Origin: Streptomyces sp. GS7
Lineage (GTDB): Bacteria > Actinomycetota > Actinomycetes > Streptomycetales > Streptomycetaceae
Assembly (NCBI RefSeq): GCF_009834125.1
Contig: NZ_CP047146.1
Location: 558,001-622,000 of the forward strand
Length of the DNA stretch: 64,000 nucleotides
Direction of reading: 5' to 3'
Shown here: in pieces, positions 13,801-24,600 of the stretch
How the letters are laid out: each line of letters begins with the position of its first letter
Numbering within the stretch: position 1 is the first letter of the stretch
Notes under the pieces: model-generated
Database searches by the model: none
What the model saw: only the letters and a program-made list of their open reading frames with translations
What the model was told of the DNA's origin: nothing
Translations under genes and position numbers: made by a program

Positions 13801-16800
13801 TACGGCCGCTGGGGCGGATTCCTCGACGGCATCGAGGAGTTCGACCCGCTCTTCTTCCACGTCTCGCCCAATGAGGCCGCGATCATCGACCCGCAGGAGC
13901 GGCTGTTCCTGCAGACCGTCTGGCACACCTTCGAGGACGCCGGGCACGCCCCGGCGAGCTGGAAGGGCCGCCCGGTCGGGGTGTACGTGGGCGTGATGTA
14001 CAACCAGTACCAGCTGTTCGGCGTGCGCGGCCCGGACGAGCCCGCCGGGCTGGTCCCCTCCTCGTTCAACGCCGCCATCGCCAACCGCGCCTCGTACTTC
14101 TTCGACCTGCGCGGGCCGAGCATCGCCCTGGACACCATGTGCTCGTCCTCGCTCACCGCGATCCACCAGGCGTGCGAGAGCATCCTGCGCGGCGAGTGCG
14201 AGGCGGCCGTGGCGGGTGGCGTCAACCTCGCCGTCCACCCCAACAAGTACCTGTTGCTCGGCCAGGCATCCTTCCTGTCCACGGACGGCCGCTGCCGCGC
14301 CTTCGGCGCTTCCGGCGACGGCTACGTCCCCGGCGAGGGCGTGGGCGCCGTGCTGCTGCGGCCGCTGCGCGACGCCCTCCGGGACGGCGACCACGTGTAC
14401 GCGGTCGTCCGCGGCCGGTCCCTCAACCACGGCGGGCGGACCGGCGGCTTCTCGGTGCCCAACCCGCAGGCGCAGGCCGAGCTGATGGCCGACGCCTTCC
14501 GGCGCTCCGGCACCGACCCCGCGACCCTCGGCTACATCGAGGCGCACGGCACCGGTACGTCGCTCGGCGACCCGATCGAAGTGGCGGGCCTGGAGAAGGC
14601 GTTCGCGCGGTCCGGGACGGGCGAGGCGGGTATCCCGATCGGGTCGGTGAAGTCCAACGTCGGCCACCTGGAGTCGGCGGCCGGCATCGCCGCGGTCACC
14701 AAGGTGGTGCTCCAGCTGCGCCACCGCGAGCTGGTCCCCTCGCTCCACGCCGAGCGGCTCAACACCACCATCGACTGGGACCGTTCGCCGTTCTACGTGC
14801 AGCGCGTGCGCACCCCCTGGCGGCCCGGTCCGGGCGGGGCGCCACTGCGCGCGGGCATCAGCTCCTTCGGGGCGGGGGGCGCCAACGCGCATCTGATCCT
14901 TGAGGAGTACCCGGAGCACGCCGAGCACGGCGCGGGCCCGGAGGCCGGAGGCGCGGGGGACCGCCTGTATGTGTTCTCGGCCAAGAACGAGGGCCGCCTG
15001 CACGACCTGCTGCGCCGCGTCACGGACTTCCTGGCCCGGCACTCCGGCGGACCGGACCCGGACGGCTGCGAACGCCGCCTCGCGCGGATCCTGGGCGAGC
15101 TGCCCGGCGCCGCCGCGGCCGGCTCGACGCCGAACGAGTCGCTGGCCGAACTCGGCCTGGACTACCCGGAGCTGGCCATGTTCGCACGGCGTATCGAGGA
15201 GGAGCTGGGAGTCGAACTGCCGCCCTCCTTCGTGGACGGCGAGGCCACGCTCCGCTCGCTGGCGGCACGGCTGTCCGGGCGGCTCGCGCCGCACGGTCCG
15301 CACGCGCCGGGTGCCGCGCCGGAAGGCGCCGTCGACCCCGACGACCTCGCCTTCACCCTCCAGTCGGGCCGGGACGCCATGGACGCCCGGCTCGCCGTCA
15401 TCGCGTCCGGCCCCGCCCAGCTCGCCGAGCGGCTCTCCGCGCACCTCGCCGACGGGGCCCTCCCGCCCGGCACCCACCGCGGGCGGCGCGACCGCTCGGC
15501 CGCCCAGCCCGCCGCGGCCCGGCTCACCGCGGCCGCCGAGGCCGGCGACCTGGACGCGCTGGCGCGCGCCTGGGTCACCGGAGCCGAGGTCGACTTCGGC
15601 CCCCTGCACCGCGGGCGGCGGCCGCGGCGGCTGTCGCTGCCGGGCTACCCCTTCGAGCGCACCCGTTGCTGGATCACCCCGGCCTCGGCCGGGCCCCTGG
15701 CCCCCGCTCCGGCCCGTACGGGCGCTGTCGGCGCTCCGGGCGGTGCCGGTGCCCTGGGCGGTGTCGACGCCGTCGACCATCCGCTGCTCGGCGCATCCGC
15801 CGAACTGCCCGACGGCGCAAGCCTCTTCACCGCCCGGCTGTCGTTGACCGACCACCCGTGGCTCGCCGACCACCTGGTCGCGGGCTCTGCGCTGCTGCCG
15901 GGCACCGCGTTCGTCGAGCTGGTGGCGCACGTCGGCGCCCAGGTCGGCTGCCCGGTGATCGAGGACCTGACGCTGGCGGCGCCCCTGGCGCTGCCCGAGC
16001 GCGGCGCCATCCGGCTGACCGTCCAGGCAGCGGCCCCGGACGCCGAAGGACGGCGCCGGACCACCGTCCACGCACGGCCGGAGGAGGCGGCGGACGGCAT
16101 CCCCTGGACCCGGCACGCGACCGGAACGCTCGCGCCCGGCGCACCGCCGGCGCCGTCGGGCCTCGGCCAGTGGCCGCCGAGCGGCGCCGAACCCGTGGCG
16201 ATCGACGGGCTGTACGAGGGGCTGGCCGCCGCCGGACTCGGGTACGGCCCGGCGTTCCGCGGGCTGCGCGCGGTGTGGCGCCGGGGCCGCGACCTCTACG
16301 CCGAGGTCGCCCCACCGGAGGACGCACGTCAGGACACCGCCGGGTATGGCGTCCATCCGGCGCTCCTGGACGCGGCGCTGCACGCCATCGCCTACGGCTC
16401 CTTCCTCTCCGTACCGGACCAGCCGCATCTGCCGTTCGTCTGGAGCGGGGTCGCGCTGCACCCCGGTACGGGCGGTGGCGGCGGGCTGCGGGTGCGGATC
16501 AGCCCCGCGGGCCCGGACGCCGTGGCCCTTGAGGCCGCGAACGCCTCGGGCGCACCCGTGGCCACCGTCGAGTCGCTGGCCCTGCGTCCGGTGTCCCGGC
16601 GCGCCGGCTCCGCGGCATCCGACGCGCTGTTCCGCGTCGACTGGACCGCGCTGCCCCCCGCCGCCGGAACCGCTCCGGGGCGCTGCGCGGTGCTCGGGCC
16701 GGACGCGCTCGGCCTGGCCGCCGGGCTGGCGGCGGCCGGTGTGACCGCCGAGCCGTACGCCGGGGTGGCCGAACTCGCCGCCGCCGGCACGCTCCCCGAG

Positions 16801-18624
16801 CTGGTGTTCGTGCCCTGTGTGCCCCAGGCGGGTGGTGGGGCGGCGGCGGTTCGGGTGGCGGTGGGCCGGGTGCTGGGTCTGGTGCGGTCGTGGGTGGCGG
16901 AGGAGCGGTTCGCGGGCTCGCGGTTGGTGTTCGTGACGTGTGGTGGGGTGGCTGTCGGGTCCGGGGAGGACGTCGGTGACCTGGGCCAGGCGGCGGTATG
17001 GGGTCTGGTGCGGTCCGCGCAGTCCGAGCATCCCGGCCGGTTCGTCCTGCTTGATGTGCCCGAGGGCGAGCTGGACGCGGCGTGGGTGCGTGGGCTGCCT
17101 GAGGTGCTGGCCACCGCGGAACCGCAACTGGCCGTGCGTGCGGGGACGTTGTTTGTTCCGCGGTTGGGGCGTGCGGTGTCGTCGTCCCAGGGTTCCGTGT
17201 CCCAGGGTTCCGTTGTGCCGGCTGCGGCCGGGGGGGTGTGGCCTGCCGGTGGCACGGTGTTGATCACTGGTGCGTCGGGGGCGCTGGGGGGTTTGGTGGC
17301 TCGGCATCTTGTGGCGCGGCATGGGGTGCGTCGGCTGTTGTTGGTGAGTCGTCGTGGTGCTGCGGCGCCGGGTGCGGGGGTGTTGGAGGCGGAGTTGGTG
17401 GGTCGGGGTGCGGAGGTGAGGTGGGCTGCGTGTGATGTGGCGGATCGTGGTGCGTTGGGTGCGTTGCTGGCCACTGTTCCTGCCGAGCATCCGTTGACCG
17501 GTGTCGTGCATGCCGCTGGTGTGCTTGATGACGGGCTGGTGGCTGATCTGACGCCGGAGCGTTTTGAGACGGTCTTGCGGCCGAAGGTCGATGCGGCGGT
17601 CGCCTTGCACGAGCTGACGCGTGACTGTGATCTGTCTGCCTTCGTGTTGTTCTCCTCGGCGGCCGGTGTGCTGGGCGGTCCGGGGCAGGCCAACTACGCT
17701 GCGGCGAATGCCTGCTTGGACGCGTTGGCGCAGCATCGGAGGGTTCAGGGGTTGCCCGCGGTCTCCCTCGCCTGGGGCCTGTGGGAAGGCAGCGGAGGCA
17801 CCGCGGGCATGGGCGGCTCGCTGGACGCGGCGGACCGGCGCCGTATGGGACGTACGGGCATCCAGGCGCTGTCCGCCGAGGACGGCCTGGAGCTGCTGGA
17901 CCTGGCGGTGGGTTCGGACGCTCCCCAACTGATGCCGATCCGGCTGGACATGGCCGCGCTCACGGGCCGGGACGCCGCCGTGCCGCCGCTGCTGCGGGGC
18001 CTGGTGCGCGCACCGGGCAAGGGCGGCGGCACGGGCTTCGGCCGGGACGGCGCGGCGGACGCGCTGCGGCGGCGCCTGGCCGGGCTGCCGGACGCCGAAC
18101 AGGGCGCCGAGCTGTCGCTTCTGGTGCGCGGTCAGGTGGCCGAGGTGCTCGGCTACGCGGGGACGGACGCCGTCGAAGCGGACCGCCCGTTCACCGAGCT
18201 CGGCTTCGACTCGTTGAGCGCCGTCGAGTTCCGCAACCGGATGGACGGCGCCACCGGGCTGCGGCTCCCGGCCACCCTGACATTCGACTACCCGACCCCG
18301 GCAGCACTCGTCGCCCACCTGCGGCAGGAGCTGGGCGGCGGCGGGGGCGGCGCGGCGGGAGTCCTGCGGGCCTTCGCCGAGCTGGACCGGCTGGAGAGCG
18401 AACTCGCCCGGTACGCCGAGGCCGACGAGACCATCGGCGGCCGGGTCGCCCAGCGTCTGAGGGACGCCGCGGCGCGGCTGGCTGCCGCACACAACGGCGC
18501 CTCCGGCGACGGCGAGGGCGGCGAAGACGGCGAACCGGACGGGACCACGGCCCTGGACCGGCTCGACTCGGCCACCGACGACGAGTTCTTCGCCTACCTC
18601 GACAGCCAGCTCGGCGGCTCCTGA
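10810..18624 (+). CDS. Hybrid type I polyketide synthase PKS-B (trans-AT front, cis-AT-like back)
   Basis: About 2,604 residues. I chose TTG at 10810 because GAGGA (10799-10803) sits six bases ahead; another in-frame TTG at 10783 lies inside PKS-A. Domains: DH (10846-11680; HxxxGxxxxP with His codon 10891), ACP (GLES, Ser codon 11905), KR (12140-13560, YACAN intact): the DH-ACP-KR half of a module whose KS ends PKS-A. Then a trans-AT-type KS (13630-14920; Cys codon 14140 in TMCSSS), an adaptor with a serine-less ACP-like segment (15070-15280), DH (15775-16600; His 15871, Asp 16369), KR (16620-18030; LDD, so B-type, and YAAAN), ACP (Ser 18211), and a C-terminal acidic docking tail (18355-18621). 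The DH-KR-ACP-tail part reads like ordinary actinobacterial cis-AT PKS, yet no AT is present. The tail should dock onto the N-terminal helix of PKS-C. Confidence 0.96.
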   Translation: MSNTPHARLDGLKCTVTVRATDPLMRDHTVHGTSILPGVSFLDLIYRILRSKGVDTETAELRRILFQQAVAASERFDTELEFRFTGRADRRRVTVRGVPLLRDGGRGEPSDVLECELHLGEPFPHHRVDLAELRDRGARTVDMAELYRAVRAAGIVHGDFMRGRGTLHVAAGELLAELSVSPSAAAYLDYFHLHPACLDSATLLPSQFAEAFTERFGEVAPQDRKPYIPIYIESFRARRALGGDNRVHARPPRYAGHDADLNVCDLDFYDADGVRQMWLHGLTSKRVRQAGSITQLTRVAAGPAEAAAAAEATATASDATGAPVAAPAAGVGTLRDLISALLAERLGTTADRIDPERGFYELGLESTALLAVVRELETALSTELYPTLLFEHNTVQGLAGHLHETLGDVAPAPEPPQAHGEREPEKREVETREAEGDAAPAAAPDVLYLEGVWEDAPPPVVPAGAPAGTRLLVDPAGRLAAHPGRHRATRVGFGAAFAEEGDGFRLDPAVAEHWQRLFARLAARDALPTEVIWVPAETGADQRVLEREFTALLHFAAALMRLPGKHEVRLVYCLTPSAAGGGGFTPLRALGGMFKSLRLEHPGIRATLLEIDVPAAQLAERAEAELSDDAHMDVRILGGRRTVRRYRRTAAVDSASPTAEPREGGVYLITGGLGGVGLVFARHLAERHRARLVLCGRSPLGAEERRRIDELTALGAEVLHQVADVSRTEDVAALVTAARRRFGALHGVIHAAGVLRDGMVAGKTAADAEAVLAAKVAGTVHLDRATGAEPLDFFVLCSSTAASWGNAGQTDYACANAFLDAFAAERARLAAAGERHGRTVSIGWPAWRSGGMGLSEDAAAGLRSMGMEPLDDATGTGILLTALAGTASHVIAIAGHQERMIESIGRHAHPFQQLALGEPPVQGRVRGAAVRATDAADAVEDDAIAIVGISGRYPMAEDLDRFWENLRDGRDCITEVPASRWDHDAIHAPEPGTPGRTYGRWGGFLDGIEEFDPLFFHVSPNEAAIIDPQERLFLQTVWHTFEDAGHAPASWKGRPVGVYVGVMYNQYQLFGVRGPDEPAGLVPSSFNAAIANRASYFFDLRGPSIALDTMCSSSLTAIHQACESILRGECEAAVAGGVNLAVHPNKYLLLGQASFLSTDGRCRAFGASGDGYVPGEGVGAVLLRPLRDALRDGDHVYAVVRGRSLNHGGRTGGFSVPNPQAQAELMADAFRRSGTDPATLGYIEAHGTGTSLGDPIEVAGLEKAFARSGTGEAGIPIGSVKSNVGHLESAAGIAAVTKVVLQLRHRELVPSLHAERLNTTIDWDRSPFYVQRVRTPWRPGPGGAPLRAGISSFGAGGANAHLILEEYPEHAEHGAGPEAGGAGDRLYVFSAKNEGRLHDLLRRVTDFLARHSGGPDPDGCERRLARILGELPGAAAAGSTPNESLAELGLDYPELAMFARRIEEELGVELPPSFVDGEATLRSLAARLSGRLAPHGPHAPGAAPEGAVDPDDLAFTLQSGRDAMDARLAVIASGPAQLAERLSAHLADGALPPGTHRGRRDRSAAQPAAARLTAAAEAGDLDALARAWVTGAEVDFGPLHRGRRPRRLSLPGYPFERTRCWITPASAGPLAPAPARTGAVGAPGGAGALGGVDAVDHPLLGASAELPDGASLFTARLSLTDHPWLADHLVAGSALLPGTAFVELVAHVGAQVGCPVIEDLTLAAPLALPERGAIRLTVQAAAPDAEGRRRTTVHARPEEAADGIPWTRHATGTLAPGAPPAPSGLGQWPPSGAEPVAIDGLYEGLAAAGLGYGPAFRGLRAVWRRGRDLYAEVAPPEDARQDTAGYGVHPALLDAALHAIAYGSFLSVPDQPHLPFVWSGVALHPGTGGGGGLRVRISPAGPDAVALEAANASGAPVATVESLALRPVSRRAGSAASDALFRVDWTALPPAAGTAPGRCAVLGPDALGLAAGLAAAGVTAEPYAGVAELAAAGTLPELVFVPCVPQAGGGAAAVRVAVGRVLGLVRSWVAEERFAGSRLVFVTCGGVAVGSGEDVGDLGQAAVWGLVRSAQSEHPGRFVLLDVPEGELDAAWVRGLPEVLATAEPQLAVRAGTLFVPRLGRAVSSSQGSVSQGSVVPAAAGGVWPAGGTVLITGASGALGGLVARHLVARHGVRRLLLVSRRGAAAPGAGVLEAELVGRGAEVRWAACDVADRGALGALLATVPAEHPLTGVVHAAGVLDDGLVADLTPERFETVLRPKVDAAVALHELTRDCDLSAFVLFSSAAGVLGGPGQANYAAANACLDALAQHRRVQGLPAVSLAWGLWEGSGGTAGMGGSLDAADRRRMGRTGIQALSAEDGLELLDLAVGSDAPQLMPIRLDMAALTGRDAAVPPLLRGLVRAPGKGGGTGFGRDGAADALRRRLAGLPDAEQGAELSLLVRGQVAEVLGYAGTDAVEADRPFTELGFDSLSAVEFRNRMDGATGLRLPATLTFDYPTPAALVAHLRQELGGGGGGAAGVLRAFAELDRLESELARYAEADETIGGRVAQRLRDAAARLAAAHNGASGDGEGGEDGEPDGTTALDRLDSATDDEFFAYLDSQLGGS
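16802..17785 (+). repeat. KR tract, copy 1 of a ~984-bp near-identical repeat
   Basis: This stretch of PKS-B (KR structural plus catalytic half) matches 22222-23205 of PKS-C at a constant offset of 5,420 with no indels; I count about 30 mismatches by eye. It is richer in G and T on the coding strand (GGT, GTG, TTG codons) than the C-rich sequence around it. Both ends are sharp: flanking DH and ACP sequences are only homologous. This is the pattern of recent gene conversion or recombination. Confidence 0.9.
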
Positions 18625-18683
18625 GCAGCCGGTTCCCCTCCATCCGCCTCATCCGTTCGACGCCTGAGGAGCGACGACACCCC

Positions 18684-21600
18684 ATGCACAACGAGGACCG
18701 GCTCCGCGACTATCTCAAGCGGCTCACCGCCGAGCTGCAACGCACCCGTAAGCAGCTCACCGAGGCCGAGGAACGGCACCGGGAGCCCATCGCGATCGTC
18801 GGCATGGGCTGCCGCTACCCCGGCGGTGTCGTGTCGCCGGAGGGACTGTGGGAGCTGGTGGCCACCGGCACCGACGCGGTCACCGAGTTCCCGGCCGACC
18901 GGGGCTGGGACCGCGACGGCCTGTACTGCCCGGACCCCGACCACCCGGGCACCGCCACCACCCGGGAGGGCGGCTTCCTGCACGACGCCGCCGGGTTCGA
19001 CGCCGCGTTCTTCGCCATGTCCCCACGCGAGGCGCTGGTGACCGACCCGCAGCAGCGGCTGTTCCTGGAGACCGCCTGGGAGGCGGTGGAGCGCGCGGGC
19101 ATCGACCCCCGCTCGCTGCGCGGCAGCCGCACCGGCGTCTTCGCGGGCCTGATGTACCACGACTACGCGGGCAGCAGCGCCGCGGGCAGCGTGGTGCCCG
19201 GCCGCGTCGCCTACGCGCTCGGCCTGGAGGGGCCCGCGGTCACCGTGGACACGGCCTGCTCGTCCTCGCTGGTGGCGCTGCACCAGGCGGTGCACGCGCT
19301 GCGCCGGGGCGAGTGCTCGCTGGCGCTGGCCGGCGGGGTCACCGTGATGGCCACACCGGAGACGTTCGTCGAGTTCAGCAGGCAGCGTGGGCTGGCGCCC
19401 GACGGCCGCTGCAAGTCGTTCGCGGGCGCGGCGGACGGCACCGGGTGGGCGGAGGGTGTCGGTGTCCTCGTGGTGGAGCGGCTGAGCGACGCACGCCGCA
19501 ACGGGCACCCGGTGCTGGCCGTGGTGCGCGGCAGCGCGGTCAACCAGGACGGCGCCAGCAACGGGCTCACCGCGCCCAGCGGCCCCGCCCAGCAGCGCGT
19601 CATCCGCGACGCCCTGTTCGACGCCGGGCTGTCCACCGCGCAGGTCGACGCGGTGGAGGCACACGGCACCGGCACCCGGCTCGGCGACCCCATCGAGGCC
19701 CAGGCGCTGCTGGCCACCTATGGCCGGGACCGGGCGCCGGGGCGGCCGCTGTGGCTGGGCTCGGTGAAGTCCAACTTCGGCCACAGCCAGGCGGCCGCGG
19801 GCGTGGCCGGGGTCATCAAGATGGTCATGGCGATGCGGCACGGCACGCTGCCCGGGACGCTGCACGTGGACGAACCCACGCCGCACGTGGACTGGTCGGC
19901 GGGCGACGTGCGGCTGCTGACAGAGAGCGTGAGCTGGCCCGCGGCGGGCGAGCCGCGGCGGGCGGCCGTCTCCGCTTTCGGCGTCAGCGGCACCAACGCG
20001 CACGTCATCATCGAGCAGTCCGAGCAGTCCGAGCAGTCCGAGCAGTCCGAGCAGTCCGAGCAGTCCGCCGGGGCGCCGCCCGCGTCCGGGCCGCTGCCAT
20101 GGGTGATCTCGGGCAGAACGCCGCAGGCCCTGCGTGCACAGGCCGCCCGGCTGCGCGACTGGGTCGCCGAGCGGCCCGGCCTGCGCCCCGTGGACGTGGC
20201 GTACTCGCTGGCCACCACGCGTACGGCCTTCGAGCACCGCGCGGTCGTGCTCGGCGCCGACCGGGACGAACTGCTCGCCGCCCTGGCCGCCGGACCGCAG
20301 GTCACGGGGACGGCGTCCGGCGGCGGCAGGGCGGCTTTCGTCCTCCCCGCCCTGTCCGGATCCGTAGCGGGGTCCGGGGAGGGCGGCGAGGCCGGGCAGG
20401 CCGCGCGGTGGGCCTGTACGGCCCGCGAACTGCTCGACTCCGCACCGGCGTTCACGGCGCACGTCGGCGCGTGCGAACGCGCGCTGGCACCCCTGGTGGA
20501 CTGGTCGCTCACCGCCGTGCTGAGGGGTGAGCCGGGTGCCCCGCAGCACGGCCGCGCCGATGTCGCCGGGCTCGTACGGTTCACGATCGGCACCGCGCTG
20601 GCCGCGCTGTGGCGGGCGCACGGCGTGGAGCCGGCCGCCGTCGTCGCACAGGACGCGTCGGCAGCGGCCGCCGCGGCCTGTGTCGCGGGCGCGGTGTCCC
20701 TGGAGGACGCGCTCCACGCCGTGGTGACGGACCGTCAGGACCTGCTGCCGCACGCCGCCGCCACCCCCGTGCCCGTATACGCCACGCTCGACGCCGCGCG
20801 TCCGCTGTTCGACCAGGACGTCGGCGTCCTGATCGCCCTGGGACCGGACGAGCGGCTCACCGAACGCCTTCGGGAGCTACCGGGCGGCGGTGAGACCGCG
20901 GTCGTGGGCATCGCACCGGGCGGCGAGAGCGCGCCGCGCGCCTTCCTGGCCGCATTCGCCCAGGCGTACGCGCACGGCTGCGCGCCCGACTGGCAGGCGT
21001 ACTTCGCGGACACCGGTGCCCGTCACGTGGACCTGCCCACCTACGCCTTCCAGCGCGAGCGGTACTGGCGCGACAGCGCCGCGGCCCCGGTCGACCCCGG
21101 CCGTCTCGGTCTGCGCACCGCCGGACACCCGATGCTGGGCGCCGCCGTATCCCTCGCGGACGCCGAGGGCCTGTTGTTCACCGGCCGCCTCTCGGTCGGT
21201 ACGCATGCGTGGCTGGCCGACCACGCCGTCGGGGACGCCGTACTGCTGCCCGGCACCGCCTTCGCCGAACTGGCGCTGCGCGCCGGGGAGGAGGCGGGCT
21301 GCGACCTGCTCGAAGAGCTGACGCTCGAAGCCCCGCTGGTGCTGCCCGAGAGCGGCGGGGTGTGGCTCCAGGTCACCGTCGGCGCACCCGACGAGCATGG
21401 TCGCCGCACGGTGGCCCTGTACTCCCGCCCCGACGGCGCAGCGGATGCGGATGCGGACGCGGATGCGCCGGGCGGGCCGGGCGGGACGGAGCCGTGGACC
21501 CGGCACGCCACCGGCCTGCTGGCCACCGGCACCCGGCCCGGAACCCCCGCCGGGTGGTCCTGGCCGCCGGAGGGCGCCGACGCGCTGCGCCCCGACGACA

Positions 21601-24600
21601 TCTACGACCGGATGGCCGCGGCCGGTCTCCGGTACGGCCCCGCCTTCCGCGCCGTACGGGCGGTATGGCGGCGCGGTGACGAGCTGTTCGCCGAGGTGGC
21701 GCTGGACGAGGCCACGGCGGCGGGCGAGTTCGGGCTGCACCCGGCACTGCTGGACGCCGCGCTGCACCCGCTCGCCCTCGGCCTGCCCGGCTTCGGCGAC
21801 GAGGGGAACGGAAGCGGCGAGCCGGAGTCCGGGCGGCCCCGGCTGCCGTTCGCCTGGCGAGGGGTCGCGCTGCATGCCGCGGGCGCCTCGGCGCTGCGGG
21901 TGCGGCTGACCGCACATGACGACACGGTGCGTGTGGAGGCGTTCGACGCCACCGGTGCGCCCGTGGCCCGGGTCGACTCGCTCGTCGTACGTACCGTGCC
22001 GGAGGGCGCGCTCTCCGGCGTCACGCCCCAGGGCCCGCCGCTCTACCGCGTCGAGTGGACGCCGGTGCAGCTGCCGCCGGAGGGGTCGGACGGGCCCGTG
22101 CGGTGGGCCGTGCTCGGCCCGGACGAATCGGGGCTGGCCGCCGGGCTACGCGACCGGGGGATGCAGGTCCAGACGTACGAGGCAGGCGACGGCCTCACGT
22201 CGCTGAGCGGCGATCCGCAGGTGGTGTTCGTGCCCTGTGTGCCCCAGGCGGGTGGTGGGGCGGCGGCGGTTCGGGTGGCGGTGGGCCGGGTGCTGGGTCT
22301 GGTGCGGTCGTGGGTGGCGGAGGAGAGGTTCGCGGGCTCGCGGTTGGTGTTCGTGACGTGTGGTGGGGTGGCTGTCGGGTCCGGGGAGGACGTCGGTGAC
22401 CTGGGCCAGGCGGCGGTGTGGGGTCTGGTGCGGTCCGCGCAGTCCGAGCATCCCGGCCGGTTCGTTCTGCTTGATGTGCCCGAGGGCGAGCTGGACGCGG
22501 CGTGGGTGCGTGGGCTGCCTGAGGTGCTGGCCACCGCGGAACCGCAACTGGCCGTGCGTGCGGGGACGTTGTTTGTTCCGCGGTTGGCGCGTGCGGTGTC
22601 GTTGTCGCAGGGTTCCGTGTCCCAGGGTTCCGTTGTGCCGGCTGCGGCCGGGGGGGTGTGGCCTGCCTGCGGCACGGTGTTGATCACTGGTGCGTCGGGG
22701 GCGCTGGGGGGTTTGGTGGCTCGGCATCTTGTGGCGCGGCATGGGGTGCGGCGGCTGTTGTTGGTGAGTCGTCGTGGTGCTGCGGCGCCGGGTGCGGGGG
22801 TGTTGGAGGCGGAGTTGGTGGGTCGGGGTGCGGAGGTGAGGTGGGCTGCGTGTGATGTGGCGGATCGTGGTGCGTTGGGTGCGTTGCTGGCCACTGTTCC
22901 TGCCGAGCATCCGTTGACTGGCGTGGTGCATGCGGCCGGTGTGCTTGATGACGGGCTGGTGGCCGATCTGACCCCGGAGCGGTTCGAGACCGTCTTGCGG
23001 CCGAAGGTCGATGCGGCGGTCGCCTTGCACGAGCTGACGCGTGACTGTGATCTGTCTGCCTTCGTGCTGTTTTCTTCCGTGGCTGGTGTGCTGGGCGGTC
23101 CGGGGCAGGCCAACTACGCCGCCGCGAATGCCTGCTTGGACGCGTTGGCGCAGCACCGCAGGGTTCAGGGGCTGCCCGCGGTCTCCCTCGCCTGGGGCCT
23201 GTGGGAGCCGAGCAGCGGGATGACGGGTGGTCTGGACGAGGCGGTGCGGGACCGCATGGCCCGCACCGGTTTCCCTCCGCTGTCCGCCGAGGACGGCCTG
23301 GAGCTGCTGGACCTGGCGCTCGACACGGTGCTCGACACGGCGCCCGATACGGCCGGAGCGGCCGGCGGTGCCGCGCTCGTGCCCGTACGGCTCGACCTGG
23401 GCGCGCTGCGCGCCCAGGCGGCCGCCGGCGGTGTGCCCGCGCTGCTGCGCGGCCTGGTCGACGTGCCGGTGCGCCGGGTTGCCCGTACCCGGACGGCCGC
23501 CGCCGGGGACAACGGCACCGCACCGGCGCACCGGCTGGCCGCGCTGCCCGCAGGCGAGCGGGAGGAGGCGCTGCTGGAGCTGGTGCGCACGGCCACCGCC
23601 GCGGTGCTGGGCTTCGACGCGGCGGGCGCGGTCGACCCGCGCCGTACGTTCCAGGACCTGGGCATCGGGTCGCTGAGTTCGGTGGAGCTGCGCAACCGGC
23701 TGGCCGCGGACACCGGACTGCACCTGCCGGGCACCCTGGTCTTCGACCACCCGACGCCCGTCGAGGCGGGCCGGTACCTGCTCACCCTGCTGCCTGATCC
23801 GGAGCCCGGCGCGGGCACCGCCGCCGTCACGGCGCCCGCCACCGCCACCGACGACGATCCCGTCGTGGTCGTCGCGATGGGTTGCCGCCTGCCGGGCGAC
23901 GTGGCCGGTCCCGAGGACCTGTGGCACCTGCTCGCCTCGGGCGAGGAGGCGGTCTCGCCGGTCCCGGGCGACCGCGACTGGGCCGCGTCCGGCGGGTCCG
24001 GTGCGGACAACGGCGGGTTCGTGGACGGTGCGTTCGACCCGGACGTCTTCGGTATGGCGCCGGACGAGGCGGCGGCCGCGGACCCGCAGTGCCGACTGCT
24101 GCTCCAGGTCGCCTGGGAGGCGTTCGAGCGCGCCCGGATCGTCTCCGGTTCCCTGTCCGGCAGCCGGACCGGGGTGTTCGTGGGCCTGACGCACCAGGAG
24201 GGCGGCGCGGTCGGCGAGGAGATCTCCGGTTCGGTGGCCGCTGCCTTCGGGCTGGCGGGCCCGGCCGTCACGGTGAACACCGCGTGCTCCTCGTCGCTGG
24301 TGGCGCTGCACCTGGCGGCCCAGGCGCTGCGGCAGGGGGAGTGCACGCTGGCGCTGGCCGCGGGTGTCACGGTGTACGGGACCGAGGCCGTCTTCGCCGC
24401 CTACCGGCAGCGGCAGCGCGGCGGCCTCGCGGCGGACGGCCGGTGCAGGGCGTTCGCCGCGGCGGCCGACGGTACCCGGCTCGCCGAGGGCGCCGGAGTG
24501 CTCGTACTGGAGCGGTTGTCGGACGCGCGGCGCGCCGGGCACCCCGTGCTCGCCGTCGTACGGGGGAGCGCGGTCGGCCGCGGCGGCACGGGGGCGGCCG

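Noticed and set aside
10564..18492. A continuous minus-strand frame of about 2,640 codons opposite PKS-B
   Set aside because: It mirrors PKS-B codon for codon, is made of low-complexity Arg/Gly/Ala/Val stretches with no domain, and is the usual antisense artefact of high-GC coding DNA.
20013..20066. Short perfect repeats as a possible CRISPR array
   Set aside because: Nine-base units are contiguous with no spacers and are translated in frame as a linker.
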